Assembly (NCBI GenBank): GCA_030159075.1
Contig: BROG01000131.1
Coordinates: 1,114,501-1,178,500, forward strand
Length of the DNA: 64,000 bases
Source of the DNA: Atrina japonica
Lineage: Eukaryota; Mollusca; Bivalvia; Pterioida; Pinnidae
Direction of reading: 5' to 3'
Shown: positions 46,631-59,825 of the stretch, piece by piece
How the letters are laid out: the number at the start of each line of letters is the position of its first letter
Position numbering within the stretch: position 1 is the stretch's first letter
Made by a program: the position numbers and the translations under genes
Notes under the pieces: generated by a model
The model's database searches: none
What the model saw: the letters and a program-made list of their open reading frames with translations, nothing else
Told to the model about the DNA's origin: nothing

Positions 46631-48945
46631 TACTTTTTATATTATGGCCATGAAATTTTGTCCTAATGTTCCACTGATAATTCCTAACAACTTCCTCTTC
46701 TTTTGTATATAGAAAGTGAAATCAGTCTTTAGTTAATAATTCATTGGTAGGAAACTGTACCATATGCTAATTGAAACACTCCACAGAAGCTCATTTATCG
46801 CCAAATTTCGTTTTATTCGTAGATATTAACTTAACAATCATGCATACACAATATTTATTCATGATTTCTTTGAAAGATGTACCGGATGTCTGTCCTTTTG
46901 CATACTGTTTCACATGGGGATACCTCCAATCTAATAAAAAGCCAATCTCTCGTCGCTCCCAATTTCTGATATGTCGCGAAGAAGATCTAACACAATCCAC
47001 TATTGGGCCACGTGCGGATGACCTCTTGTGGGTTTGTAATGTTCGATCACTGAAAATGTAACTTACATTTTAATTTTGAAAGTGTATCGAAAGAGGCAAA
47101 TATATGTAATATCAATGTGTAATAAACAATTCTTTATACTATTAAAATGTTAATACTTTGCCATTGCACATGTAAGCGACATACCAGAAAACGGGAGCGA
47201 TTAGAAATTAGTTTTAATTGGACTGAGATACTTCCTGCCAAGTTTATCAAATCTGATATTTGAGAAAAATTCGAATATGTCTAAATATAATTTTTTTTTT
47301 ATTACTTTGGTGTCGTGAATTTTTACGCTGAACATTTGTCAAAATGATTCCTAAATCAGTCATAACAAATTTCTGATATATCTTTAATTGATATAGATCT
47401 ATTAAAAACGTCAATTAGTTTTGAATTAATCAGTCATTTATATAAAACTGTACCCTATATTTTCATGGTGGCTCGTATATGCACATATTTCGATTTCATT
47501 TGCAAACTTTTGATATTATATGTTAGTAATTTGTCCAAACCTTATCTAATTCGCAAACTGAATGCGGTTTTAAATACGGTTACTTCATGTCAAGTTTGGT
47601 TAAGTTTGTCATAAAAATTATTGAGTAGAAGTAAAAATTAAATAAGAATTAGCAAAAGACGATCACAATAGGTCACTTAGAGTCTTGGACTCAGTTGATG
47701 TAAAAATGCAAATCAGATTTTGAACGACAATACATATGCTTCTACGCAAAATATGTCTACATAATTTGAGAGGTAGTAATTTGAGTAGGTGATATAAAGT
47801 GCAACGACGTTAAAAAAAAATAAATCTGTCTTAAATAATTTAGAAAGACAAATGAATTACCAAGGCTAGTGATAAATAACTATAGGGTTTCTTAAAGAGA
47901 TTTGTTTTGAAGTCATACACATTTAGAAAGCACACAGTTATCTTTTAATCTACTAAAGTCCATAAACATTTGTGATACCATGTAGAATGTGATTGGATAA
48001 TAATACAGGAAGTCATTTTACAGTATTCGTTTCCAAGGCTGATTCTTCATAGTATTCTAATGCTATTTAAACGATATTTGTATACGTTCCACTGAAAAAA
48101 AATGCACATGATGTCATCATTGCTACTCATCTTCGTTTTTGTCGTTGCCGTCGTCACATTACCACAACGTACTTTCATATTGCAGCATTAGAAATATATA
48201 ATGAGGATGTCTTGCGTTAAAGCGATATGAGCTGTCGTAGGTGAAAAATTGTATATGCCCATTTTATGTAATATCTTATCTCATTTATATTCCAAAGAGA
48301 CTATCTGGTGGTTAGAATAACAAATGCATATGTAAAATTGCAACAATCTTGCCAAACATCACCCGTAATATCAGTTATTGTTTGTCCGCCATTACTTTGA
48401 GCATTGCAAATTAACTCTCGGTAAGTTTTTACGAACATTAACGAGTGTCCAATAAACACTCGCTATTGCAGTTAATATACATTATATTCTTATTACCCTT
48501 TGCGTTTATTTTCATACATCATCATTTCATACCTAAATCAGGCAAAGTTGATCTTTTCCGTCGTTTCAAAACATTCGTTTCTGAAATTGTCCACATACCG
48601 GGTATATCAAGTGATCTCGACCAATTTTTAACTCGTCCCATCGCATTCTCGGCTTTATCATTTTTGACACATATGATAATGAACTGCCCAACTCTACCGG
48701 ACATGGCGGCACGATTGTAAAACATGAGGTACGAACACTGTCACGATTACATTGTTTTGATTTTGTCAATATCAGCATTAAGGGTGACATTAAAGATTGG
48801 AAAATATTTTTTTAGTGACCTGATATATTCATTCATATATTCATCTGATTTTCTTCGTATTTAAATTAGCGTTGAAAAGCATATATTTTACATAATACAT
48901 GCACTTTCCAATAAACATCACGTCCTGTATTTTGAAAGTAAATAC

Positions 48946-48948
<3 letters not shown>

Positions 48949-49013
<65 letters not shown>
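48949..49013. repeat. (AC)n microsatellite
   Basis: Pure AC run, specific to copy A. Confidence 0.97.
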
Positions 49014-49019
<6 letters not shown>

Positions 49020-50428
49020 AATCAGCCGTTTTAACATAGTCCGAGCGCGTAAAGGACCGAAATCCCCTGACCGGATTATGAAGTACATTTGATATGGCAA
49101 AAGAGTTTATCTAAAATGTCATTGCATACGGAAATACAACTGGATTCTTAAGGTACGGGAAAACTTCAATTCTTATATAACAAATAACTTCGAAAGGAAG
49201 ATCTTTAACAATGTTTTACGTGTTTGATAATGTATTTGAACACATATTTTGTCATATTCTCGAAAATATGTCAGGGAAAAAATATTCATTGTGACAGCTT
49301 ATATCGATTTAATTACCATTTGCATCGTTGCAATTAGTTCGATTAGATCTTATTGTTTTTAAATAGAATACTATTTTGATTCTTGCCTTTTTGAACAGTT
49401 AAGCATGTTGCCAGAAACCAAATTCATCACTATTTTCATCATTCTATATACACTATTCTAAAACTAAGAGGTTGGAACCCTTATTCAATCATTCTCTTTG
49501 TAAAACAGCGATAGCTTAGCATTACTTAATGTACGCAGATACTCGTATACTGCAGATGACATTAACGGTCACATTTCCGTTCTGATTACTTTTGTGGAAA
49601 AAGAGGTTACATAGTTTTTGCTGCATCAATAACAAATGTATCCTTATAAACTTATGCTTCGGTAATTGTTTTTATAACAATCTCATATAAAATGTTTTAG
49701 TTTAAAGTCGAGAGGTTTACATGTACAAACATTCCTTTCAAGTACAATTGTCGCAACTTTTTGTTAGCCTACAAACCTCTTAACTGTAACTCGTACCTTA
49801 TAATATTATTTATATACATTAATATAATGTTTTATTTTACTCATGTATTTATAATATAATCATACTTTGATATTTGTGTATCACAAATTTAAAGAGAAAA
49901 AAAGTTTTTTTTTGTCATTCGTGTTTGTTGAATGCAAGTAATTAAAAAAAACACCAAGAAAATTCATATCTACATGTAGAAATATGCCTTCATCTTATAA
50001 TTATCAGTATTACCAATTTACCCACAACCCCTTACCTTTATTATTTATTATGTTACAATTCTATGATTTTTAATACATATTTATGTATAATATGGGGGGA
50101 ATGATTATACATGAGTTTTTTGTCCAACTATATTCCAATGAATTGCATTTGTTATTTTGTAAATGTCAGTGTTGTGTACGGTACTTATTGTGGGACAAAA
50201 ATCGAGGTTTTTACCGAATATATTCAGTTCAACTGATCGTATTACAGAGAACGATAATGTGATACAGTGTCACTGTCAGAAAAATCTTACATTGATATTT
50301 TACATAGTATTAAATCATAAAAAAGCTAACATTCTTTTCAATCTCGTCTATGGCTTGGTTGGAAACACATGGTCCCAGACAACTTGCAATGATGCAATGG
50401 AGACGGGACCTTTAACAGATGAGTCCCG

Positions 50429-50590
50429 GTACATAAACAAAACTACATATGTTTCTATCTGTATCACAAGACTGCAAGCATTTGTTGAAGCGGATGATAT
50501 TACCCTTTGTTGAGTCCATCCGCTACAACAATCAAATGTAGTCTGATGATACGGATAGAAACATTTGTGTAGTTTTGTGTTTATTACATG
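50429..50590. repeat. Fold-back, about 70-bp arms
   Basis: The left arm ACATAAACAAAACTACATAT then GTTTCTATCTGTATCACAAG ... GAAGCGGATG is mirrored by the right arm (reverse complement ATAAACACAAAACTACACAA, GTTTCTATCCGTATCATCAG ... GTAGCGGATG). The loop is about 25 bases. It is absent at the matching point of copy B, so it is a copy-A insertion or expansion. Confidence 0.7.
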
Positions 50591-50892
50591 TCCCTTATTT
50601 ATCTTTATGTGTACACAAATTCAAAATCTATTCCGCTTTGAACGACGCCATCAAATATTTTGGATGACAAGAATCCCACTTAAAAATGTAACTGCGGGAA
50701 AATTTCAGTCTCCAACTACAGTACGACACGACGTTACGTATTGCATGGGCGTCTTGAACTCTATATATCATCATCATCAATTATCAGCATAATAACGCAC
50801 ATACCCAATGTAACCGGATTTTGTCGAGACTTTAATATACTCAACTGGCCTCTATACACCATCGGAAAAACTTTCGAATAAATAACATTAAT

Positions 50893-52160
50893 ATAAAAAT
50901 TTCAGATACCAAAGTATAAATCAATAGAATGTCCAGGACATAGATACAAATCCGGTAAAAATGGACAAACACGGACCTCTGGAAACCAAGAGGTGGGATC
51001 AGGTGCCTTGGAGGAGTAAGCATCCCCTTTCGACTAGTCACTCCCGCCGTGAGTCCACAGTCAAGTCCAAATGAAACACGTGAGGAGTGTATCCTCGTCA
51101 CAATTGGTACAGACGTCTCAACAACCGCCAACGAAAAGACAACTCAACATTTCACTTAGTGAAACAGAGTAGTCGCAAACAAGACTATTATACCGACCGT
51201 TAAAATTTGCGGAACGTTGACATTAAACGCGGTTTTCGATATCCCTGTGTCAATAATTTGTCAGTGAGTAGTTTACCTCTGTATATGAAATGTTCATATG
51301 TTGTGCACGCACTGGCATATCGGATCATTTGTGAAATATAAACTCCATATGCGGGTGACTGAGGGATATTACTACTTAAATGTGGAAAATTTACGATGGG
51401 AAAGCCGAAATAATCGCGTTTATCGTATAGCTTAGTTGCTAATTTCCCGTCTGTGTTTATATTAAGTAAAATGTCTAAGTATGAAGCGTGTGTACTTGAT
51501 TCTGTTGTATCTTTAATTTCTAGTTCGCTGGGATATATCGCATTGACATATGTATGAAAATTGTCATTATTAATCGACAAAACGTCGTCGATATATCTAA
51601 ATGTCAAATTAAAGGACACCACTAACCTTTTCTTCTTTTGATTCAGCAGTTTCTGAATGAAGTCTGCTTCGTATGAATAAAGGAACAGGTCGGCCAATAA
51701 AGGAGCACAATTGGTTCCCATAGGCATGCCGACAGTTTGTTGAAAGACCACGTCTCCGAACATTACAAATATATTATCTATTAGAAATTCCAGCATGTTT
51801 TTTTATATCAACTTCAGTATATTTATGTGTAGAATCAGAGTGGTGTTTGGCGAAATAAGTATCCTGATAGCCAATCACTAGATATTTAAAATTTTCGGGT
51901 ACCACCTTTAGTGAAAAAAAGCAGTTGTCTATGATGCTGAAAAGTCTTTCTTTTAATTTTTATGTGGAATAGTAGTGTAAAGAGTAGAGAAGTCATAAGG
52001 TTTGATACTGTGAATTCGAGAAAAATTGTGTGCCTTCAAATTTTCTAAAAGCTGTTTAGAATTTTTAAGTATCCACATTTGATTTACACCGCTTCTGGAA
52101 TAAGCAACTGTACAGTATTGTTGAAGTTTCTCCTCAATTAAATAACTTCAAATTTCAATA
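50893..52160 (-). mobile_element. Penelope-like retroelement, longest copy (RT palm to 3' end)
   Basis: On the minus strand from about 52150: NQMWILKNSKQLLENL, SIKPYDFSTLYTTIPH (a typical Penelope-like palm motif), a frame break near 51940, GYQDTYFAKHHSDSTHKYTE, and a further frameshift at an A run near 51803. A 198-codon open frame then runs from 51796 to 51200 with VGMPMGTNCAPLLADLFLYS, FRYIDDVLSINN (YxDD catalytic box intact) and AYGVYISQMIRYASAC. After more RT C-terminus and a stop comes the 3' tail with CACCTGATCCCACCTCTTGG (minus) and the tip CTTTGGTATCTGAAATTT at 50893-50910. No endonuclease domain is recognised. The 5' end is truncated. It is non-functional as it stands. Confidence 0.88.
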
Positions 52161-52239
52161 ACGTTGTATTTATTGTTTACTTCAGTATATTTGTTTATAT
52201 CCCTACTGACTATCTAACATATTATTGATATAAGCTTAG

Positions 52240-52515
52240 CGTCTTCCATGGATTATTGCATTTCACTATTAGTAATTTGATTTTAGATGTAGCAGTGTAT
52301 CCTTTAAGTGTTAATTTGAATGATAGTTATCTTGACCTTTGTGGACTTAACAAATTGATACTCTTATAATGACGTATTTGAACCTATTTAAAGTCATGCA
52401 TAATAATAAGTTTTCCTCTAATTATTTACTGGTTTGTACAATTAAAAATTGTACATAAAAGCGATAAAACACAGTATTCATAGTCAGTAGTAGTTCATAT
52501 GATGTCAAATGAACA
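52240..52515 (+). repeat. Distal piece of duplicated block A (partner 60180-60460)
   Basis: Shared runs are TTAGTAATTTGATTTTAGAT, GATAGTTATCTTGA, CATTTGAACCTATT-like, TTATTTACTGGTTTG and CAGTAGTAGTTCATATGA. It shows that the duplication extends past the Penelope-like insertion. Confidence 0.75.
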
Positions 52516-52539
52516 ACAGATCTGTCTAATTAATCTTGA

Positions 52540-53370
52540 TAAACAAGAGGTCTATGAACCTTGTTGGGAATCTCAAATTTACTAATTATGGTAAAAATGT
52601 ATGAAAATGACAAAGCTGGGAAAGATGTCAATAGCATGTCAAAAATTAATTTTCCGATTTATTCCAAAAACAGGAAACTGAATCATGCATCACTCATATA
52701 CAATTTGTTTGTCAATCCATGCAGCAGTTCTGGAGAATATTTTCAAAGAGGAGTACCATCTGAGACCTATTTTGCCACCCATGGATCCACCTATGTGTCG
52801 AACGAGTATAAAACTTTAACTTGTTAGTGAAACATGGATACCGTAATTGCTTCCTTTAGCGGTTTTGAAGAACAAGTGCATGGAAAAATGTCCCCTCCTT
52901 CTTTTTGCAGTTTTGAAAATTCATAAAAAAATTCAAAACATTAAATTTCAGAAAGATTCTTTCAAGAAAGCATTTCTCTACCTAATTGCTTGTAAAACAC
53001 TTTGAATGAATGCATCATGATGAATAAATGTGTAAAAAGACTTCAAAAACACATCAAAAATTTATTTTGCAATTTCTACGTAATTAACAAACTTTAATCA
53101 CACATTTATGTTGATCACTCAGACACAGTTAGTTTTTCAATCCATTCTGGAGGAGAGATTTCTAAAAAGGGGTACCCCGGGACCTCTTTTGCCTCACCTT
53201 GTTCCCACCACCTGGGCTGATCTGGCCAAAATGAACAAACTTGGTAGAGGAGATTGAGTACTTGCTTCCTATAAAGTTTCAGCAAAATATCTTCAGTGGA
53301 AATGTGAAAAGTTTACAGACAGACGGACAGATTTAGTGCAAATTGAAATTTTAAGAGCAATTGGAAATGT
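52540..53370 (+). repeat. Relative of the 34.9-kb composite repeat
   Basis: It begins AACAAGAGGTCTATGAACCT. GGAGAATATTTTCAAAGAGG, AGACCTATTTTGCCACCC at 52734 match GGAGAATATTTTCAAGGAG, GGGACTTATTTTGCCCACC at 35013. A second such block is at 53149 (GGAGAGATTTCTAAAAAGGG). AACTTGGTAGAGGAGATTGA at 53249 matches AACTTGGCGGAGGACCTTGA at 35100. CAGACAGACGGACAG at 53317 recalls the family end. No terminal hairpin was found, so it is probably truncated. Confidence 0.6.
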
Positions 53371-53742
53371 TTTATTGTATCATAATTATTCTCTTTTTAC
53401 TTATAGTTCAAGTTAGGTGTCTATTACCTTGAAATTTGACAATATGAACTTGATGTATTGGCATAATGATCTTTATTTATATAATTTATAAGAGTAGATA
53501 AGCCAATTGTATACAACTGCGTCCTGTTATATGAAGCATCCCTTTTTGACTCGTTAATGAAAAGAATTTGTGACTCCTATTGGTTCTACTTCATTTTTTT
53601 CTCAAACTTAATGTGGCGTCACATGGGTAAACCTCCTGAGCAGTTTTGTAAACATTAGACAACTGGTTCTTGAGAAGTAAAATAATTGTACTTATTAACA
53701 AATTTTATCTTATATTTTATGTTTAATTAGGTGCCTGTCTAC

Positions 53743-53880
53743 TGGGCCTGATACAATAAAACTTATGATTTATTTAATTCTAAAACATTATTCAACTTTT
53801 TCTAATCTGATTGGTTGATCAGGTTCAGTTGAGAATATTTTCAGACTTAAGTAAATTCTCAAGTTTTATAGTGCTGGGTC
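53743..53880. mobile_element. MITE-B copy
   Basis: GGGCCTGATACAATAAAACT at the left, TCTGATTGGTTGATCAGG core, and AAATTCTCAAGTTTTATAGT at the right. It is shared with copy A at 46512. Confidence 0.7.
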
Positions 53881-54022
53881 CAGCACCATAAAACTTGAGA
53901 ATTTACTCAAGTCTGAGAATATTCTCAAAATGGCCTGCTTAGCCAATCAGATTTCAGGATTTGCAACACTTGAGTAAAATTCTTAGACTTAAGTAATTCT
54001 TAAGTTTTATGGTGCCGGGCCC
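53872..54022. mobile_element. MITE-B, best-preserved copy, adjacent to another
   Basis: The ends are GGTCCAGCACCATAAAACTT and (reverse-complemented) GGGCCCGGCACCATAAAACT, with inner ACTCAAG motifs and the core TTAGCCAATCAGATT. It overlaps the end of the preceding copy by a few bases. Copy A lacks it, so it post-dates the block duplication and inserted at or next to the older element. Confidence 0.82.
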
Positions 54023-56735
54023 TGGTCTCTGGACTTTTTATATTATAACCATGAAATTTTGTCCTAATGTTCCATAGATAATTCCTGACAACTTCCTCTT
54101 CTTTTGTATACAGAAAGTGAAATGAGTTTTGAGTTAATAAGTCATTGGTAGAAAACTGTACCATATGCTAATTGAAACACCACTCAGAGGCTCATTTATC
54201 AACAAAATTCGTTTTTATTTGTAGATATTGACTTAACAATCATGCATACAAAATCTTTATTTATGAATTTTTAAAAGATGTAACGAATGTTTGTATGTTT
54301 GTCCCTTATGGTTCCAAGCCCCTTTTCATTCCCAAAGTTTATACTGTATCACATGGTGATACCTCCAATCTAAACAAACGCAGATCTCTCACCTCTCCCA
54401 GTTTCTAATATGTTGCGAAGAAGATCTCACGCAATAAACTATTGGGTCATGTGTGGAGGGCCTCTTGTGGATGTGTAATGTTCCACCACTGAAAATGTGA
54501 TTTATATTTTGATTTTGAAAGTTTATCGAAAGAGGCAAAGATATGTAATTCATTTTGAAATAAATGTCACAATGAAACCAGCAATCCGCAGAATTCATTC
54601 AGTATATATTTGGTGGTTCAATCCTATTCATGGTTATGATAATAATTAACTACTTCCTCAATTTGTGTAGTCAAGTGTTGTTTATAATATTAAAAATGTT
54701 AACAACTCTTTGCCATTGCACATGACCCCATAGCGAATTGGGTTAAATCCTATACGCAACATTCCGTAAAATCGGGAGCGAATAGAAATAAGTTTTTAAT
54801 AATTAGACTGGAAAACTTCCTGCCTAGCTTGGTCAAAATTGGTGTTTGAGAAGAAGACGAATATGTTTTAAAATTGACAATTTTTTTTATTACTTTGGTG
54901 TCTTGAATTTTGACCCTAAGAACTTGTCAAAATGATCCCTAAATCATTCATAACAACTTCCTCATACATATTTTATTAATATATATATATCTATATAAAA
55001 AGTCAATCCGTTTTGAATTAATATGTCATTTATATAACACTGTACCCTATGTCCTTCGTGGTGGCTCATTTATGCACATATTTCGATTTAATTTGCTAAC
55101 TTGGTATTTGGTATTATGGTAATGTGTTCATGAAAAGAGCATTTTACAAGATGTTCCAAGTTTTTTTCTTTTTTGGGGGCCTCTATGGGTCCTAACCTTA
55201 TCTAATATGCAAACTGTACGCGGCGTAAAATACAGTTACCTCCTGTCAAGTTTGGTTAAGTTTGTCATAATAATATTAAAAAAAATAAGTACAAATTAAC
55301 AGAAGACGATCACAATAGGTCACTTCGTGCCTTTGACTCAAGTGATGTAAATACAGATTTTGAACGACAATACATCTGCTTCCACGCAAAATTTGTCTAC
55401 ATAATTTGACAGATAGTATTTGAGTTAGTGATATAAAGTGAATCAATAAATCTGTCTTTAATAACTTAGGAAGACATATAAGAGATATAAAAGACAAAGG
55501 CTAGTGATAAATAACTATAGGCTTTCTTAAAAGAGTTTTAATTTATTTTGAAGTCATACACATTTAGAAAGCACACAGTTATCTTTTTAATCTACTAAAG
55601 CCCATAAACATTTGTGATACTATGTAGAATGTGACTGGATAATAATACAGGAAGTCATTTTACAGTATTCGTTTCCAAGACTACTTCTTCATAGTATTCT
55701 AATGCTATGTGATCGATATTTGTAGTGAAGAACATAGATACATATGACGTCATCATTGCTACTCATCTTCGTTTTTGTCGTTGCTGTCATTACATTATCA
55801 CAACAAAATTATTTGTTACGCTATCGTAAACAGAAGATTTATTTGATGTCTTTGCGTTAATCACTATTTGCATCGTTGCTATATTTGATTAGATCTTATT
55901 GTGTTAAAAATAGAATACTCTTTTGATTCTTGCCTTTGTGAACAGTTAAGCATGTTGCCATTAATCAATTTCATCACTTGTTCCATCATTCTAGATACAC
56001 TTTTAAAAAAATAAAAGGTTGGAACTGCCATTCAATCACTCTCTTTGTAAAACAGCGATAGCTAAGCATTACGTAATGTACGCAGATACTCTTATAATGC
56101 AGACGACATTAACTGTCGCATTTCCGTTCTGATGACTTTTCTGGAAAAAGTGGTCGTATAGATTCTGCTGTATCAATAACGAATGTATCCTTATAACCTT
56201 ATGTCTCAGTATTTGTTTCTTTAGCAATTTAATATAAAATCTTTTTTTTTTCTTAAATTTGAAATGTTTACATGTACGGACACTCCTTTACCATATGATT
56301 GCAATTGTTTGTTAACCTACAAACCTCTTAACTGTAACTCGTACCTTATAATGTTATGGTTTATTTTACTCATGTGTTTATAATATAAACATACTTTGTC
56401 ATTCGTGTATCACAAAATTATAGAGAGAAAAAAGTTTTTTTTTGTCATTCGTGTTTGCTGAATGCCGATAATTTCTTACAAAAACACCAAAAAGTTCATA
56501 TCTACAAGTACATGTAGAAATATTCCTTCATCTTATGATTATTAATATTTCCTAAAATTTACCTACAACGCTTTAGCTTTATTATGTTACAATTTTATGG
56601 CTTTTTAAAATACGTATTTATTTATGATATGGAGTAAATGATTTAAAAAATGACAGGATATATAATTTTGAACATTCTATAGTGTATATTTAAGATTATA
56701 CTATGGAATACGAGGGTTTCATATGTCTGATTGAC

Positions 56736-56861
<126 letters not shown>

Positions 56862-57090
56862 CGTATTCAAGGAAAAGCAAGAACCCCAAAACAATAACAG
56901 AAAAAAAAAACAAAACAAAACAAAAAATACAAAAACAAAATAACATTGTAGAGCTATATAAATGCACCAAGATTAAACTTAAACTAACAATAATCTTGTC
57001 ACTTCTAATAAACCTTGTTTGAATGTATTGAAAACATTCCATTGTATGATTGTAACTCTTACTTTATTTCTCATTATATTGTTAAGAGAT

Positions 57091-57095
<5 letters not shown>

Positions 57096-57155
<60 letters not shown>
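57096..57155. repeat. (AC)n(AT)n compound microsatellite
   Basis: AC run of about 38 bp followed by AT of about 22 bp, the same order as at 31.2 kb. Confidence 0.97.
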
Positions 57156-57159
57156 GTGG

Positions 57160-58880
57160 ATGGGAGGGGTGGGGAACGTGGGACAAGTTGTGGGGTGCAT
57201 CTCATATTGTCTATAATTGTAGTAAAATGTGAAATAACAAGTATATCTATATGAGCTTTTAATACAACACATAGTAATTTTGACTATGTCGTCTATAGCT
57301 AATGTATATTGTCACAAGCTACATATATATTTATATAATACCACTCCGATTTCGAGTATTCCACTCGAACCTCAAATTTATTTTTTTCCTCTGGTAAGTA
57401 AATCGAACACGCGTGGTGACGTAGAATATCATCAGATAGGTGAGGTACCGGTCGTGTGCTGGTCTAAGGACCAATTTCACATACGGAGCACATTTTCACA
57501 AAGAAATGTGGTAAGTAGTTTTTAATATATTACTTAAACCTATTGTTTATCTATTTTTGACATTTTTAATGTAAAAGTAGGTTCCCAAGTGAGTTTTGTT
57601 TTCACGTTTAACGATATACTGAACTGCTGTTCATTCAGGTGTGAAAAAATGCGTGTAACATATAAACGGGTGTATTATAGCGACTATTCAGCGTGAAATT
57701 GTTATCGCTGTGTTAGGATTATTTTTGTTTGAAAAAGATCCAGTGATTATTAGGGGTGGATTTTAGAATGTGTTTAGAATATGTTCAACTTTTATAATCA
57801 TTCCTAGAGCACTTAGTAATCTATAGTTGTATGAAATGGGGTTAATAGTTTGTCATGAAATATATCTCTGTTATGAACAGGTTAAATTTCATTTATTATT
57901 TAGTTGCATTTATTATTTTAGAATGTATGCATATATTTGTATATAATAGTAAACTATATCGAAACATAGACTGTCCAATGGTATGATGCCATATTTTTAC
58001 AGCTTTCTGAACTGGACCGGTAATTATTGAAATGGCTGACCATCCGTGCGTATGAAGTGCCGGAAGTGACGTTCCAAACATGCCTAACAAATAAGTGTCG
58101 GGAATGGAGCAGTTCACATAATTTCGGCCGGGGGAATATCACATCGATGATATAATGTGACGTCTTGTAATTTAAAGCCTCGCAATTAAGTGCCGGGATA
58201 ATGAGAATCACATCGATGCAGAAATTGGATATGACGTTTGTTCTTTACAAAATAAATTGATCCGGAAGTGTTTGTATGAAGTTCATTATAGAATTATAGA
58301 ATTTTGAATGACCGGAAACTGAAATATAATATAGGATTGTAATGAACAATCATTTGTATACATGTAGTCATTGGATTCATATGAATTGTTTTATGATATA
58401 ATAACATATTTATATATGTTAAAAATATTGATAGGTTACATAATGTAGGAATTAGATCTAAATAGAATAGATTTAAACATCATTTGTATTTTTTTTTTCA
58501 TTTTTATTTTCATTGAATTTGATATTGTATGATTGTGTGTGTGTATGTGTGTATATGTTTTATTTATTTTGAGTTATATGAGAACAGTTAGTTCATATTT
58601 TGAATAAATAATTCAATTTGACTTAAATCTTGGTTGTTTGTTGGACTGAGTCATCGCTCGTTCCGTTACATATATTTTGCTTATTACTGTGATTGGTATT
58701 GATGTTATTGTTCTTATCAATAAACATTTACATAAATATATAAAGAATAACACTTCATATAGTTTTAACTGCTAGAATGAATATTTGTTATATTTGTTGA
58801 ATAAATATATGCAGAAAACATCAACGGCACTATAGGTTTATCTGACAGAATGGATATTTGGTTTGCATCTGAGTTTATTT
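57160..58880. other. Copy-B insertion, unresolved; possible solo LTR
   Basis: Sequence between TGTAAC (57654) and GTTACA (58665-58670) has LTR-like inverted ends about 1.0 kb apart, with AATAAA at about 58603-58608 near its end. No 5-bp target duplication is evident and no gag/pol remains, so this stays a weak suggestion. CACGCGTGGTGACGTAG at 57410 and a G+C-richer patch at 58000-58150 are otherwise unexplained. Confidence 0.2.
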
Positions 58881-58889
58881 TATAGGTCT

Positions 58890-59825
58890 AGATAATTAGC
58901 TCAGGTTTGCCATTCTCTTTTGAACAATTCATTGTATGTTGGAGTTTTACAATTTCTAAAATATCTTTTTTAATGCTGTTGAAGATATGTAAGACTTAAA
59001 TTTTTGTAGCTTGGTAATACTTGATCCACATTAAAATCATATTATCAGCTTTGGTTTTTGTTACATTTACATATTTTCCAAAAATAAAGTATTCATTTGT
59101 AAAGTTAAAATTGATATTGTGATTGTGAAGCGATTGGCTGAATATATGAAGAAGTGCTTTAACATGTTGACAATTACAAAAATGGGGTCAATGCTTTCAG
59201 CTTCAATATTACAAAATGTACATTATGGATTTGAGTTATTAATTTTGTTCAAAGGTAAATTTGTACCAAGGATTCGATGGTTAATGTGGTTATGGAACCA
59301 CTGTAAGAAGTGATTTTTAGAGTTTTGAATGGTAGATTATAAATATGTTTCCATTCACTATTATTAATGTTGAAAAGTGTATTCCATTTAAGAATTGATA
59401 CTGGTTTAGGAGTAATTTTACTAGAGCATAGTGTCTGGTACATATCTCTTACTCCTTTCTTACTTTTATAAAAAATCTGAATATAAATTGGCAATACCAG
59501 GTAATGATTACCTTTTAAAGGGTTTTATATTGTCTTGTTTATTATATGTTTTTACTGCCGCGATGATACCCAAGTATGTAAGGAAATTAGTCTCAATATT
59601 ATATTTATTTTGAAATTCTTAAAAACTATAATATATGTTATTGTCTTTTACCAGATCTTTTATATATCCCACTCCCTTGTCATACCATCCTATGTAAAAT
59701 ACTTTATTATTTCCAACATTTGTGTTTTTGTTGAACCATATAGGAGATATTAAAGATATACTATTTGTGTCAATATATTTGTTTATGAAAAGTTTATATG
59801 GAGAAATGATTAAACTTGACAGCTT
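58890..59825 (-). pseudogene. LINE (L1/Tx1-like) ORF2 C-terminal remnant
   Basis: On the minus strand the reading starts near 59810 with SPYKLFINKY, then SPIWFNKNTNVGNNKVFYIG, WYDKGVGYIKDL, an internal stop, KYNIETNFLTYLGIIAAVK, then frame breaks, SEWKHIYNLPFKTLK, HINHRILGTNLPLNK, a stop, and CTFCNIEAESIDPIF. The last is the zinc-ribbon (zf-RVT-type) segment that follows the RT in L1/Tx1-like LINEs; ILMWIKYYQATKI follows. At least four disabling changes are present. It lies inside duplicated block B but not A, so it inserted after the duplication or was lost from A. Confidence 0.8.

Larger units (their letters stand above)
46506..52515 (+). repeat. Large duplicated block, copy A
   Basis: It matches copy B (53743-60460) in the same order and orientation. 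Matched pieces: 46512-48165 with 53743-55800; 49300-50130 with 55855-56650; 50125-50265 with 59860-60055; 52240-52515 with 60180-60460. Unmatched parts are copy-specific insertions: about 48190-49290 (with an AC microsatellite), a fold-back at 50429-50590, and a Penelope-like element at 50893-52190. No gene was recognised in the matched parts. A 91-codon frame at 48445-48720 lies in the copy-specific part and overlaps two opposite-strand frames. Confidence 0.8.
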
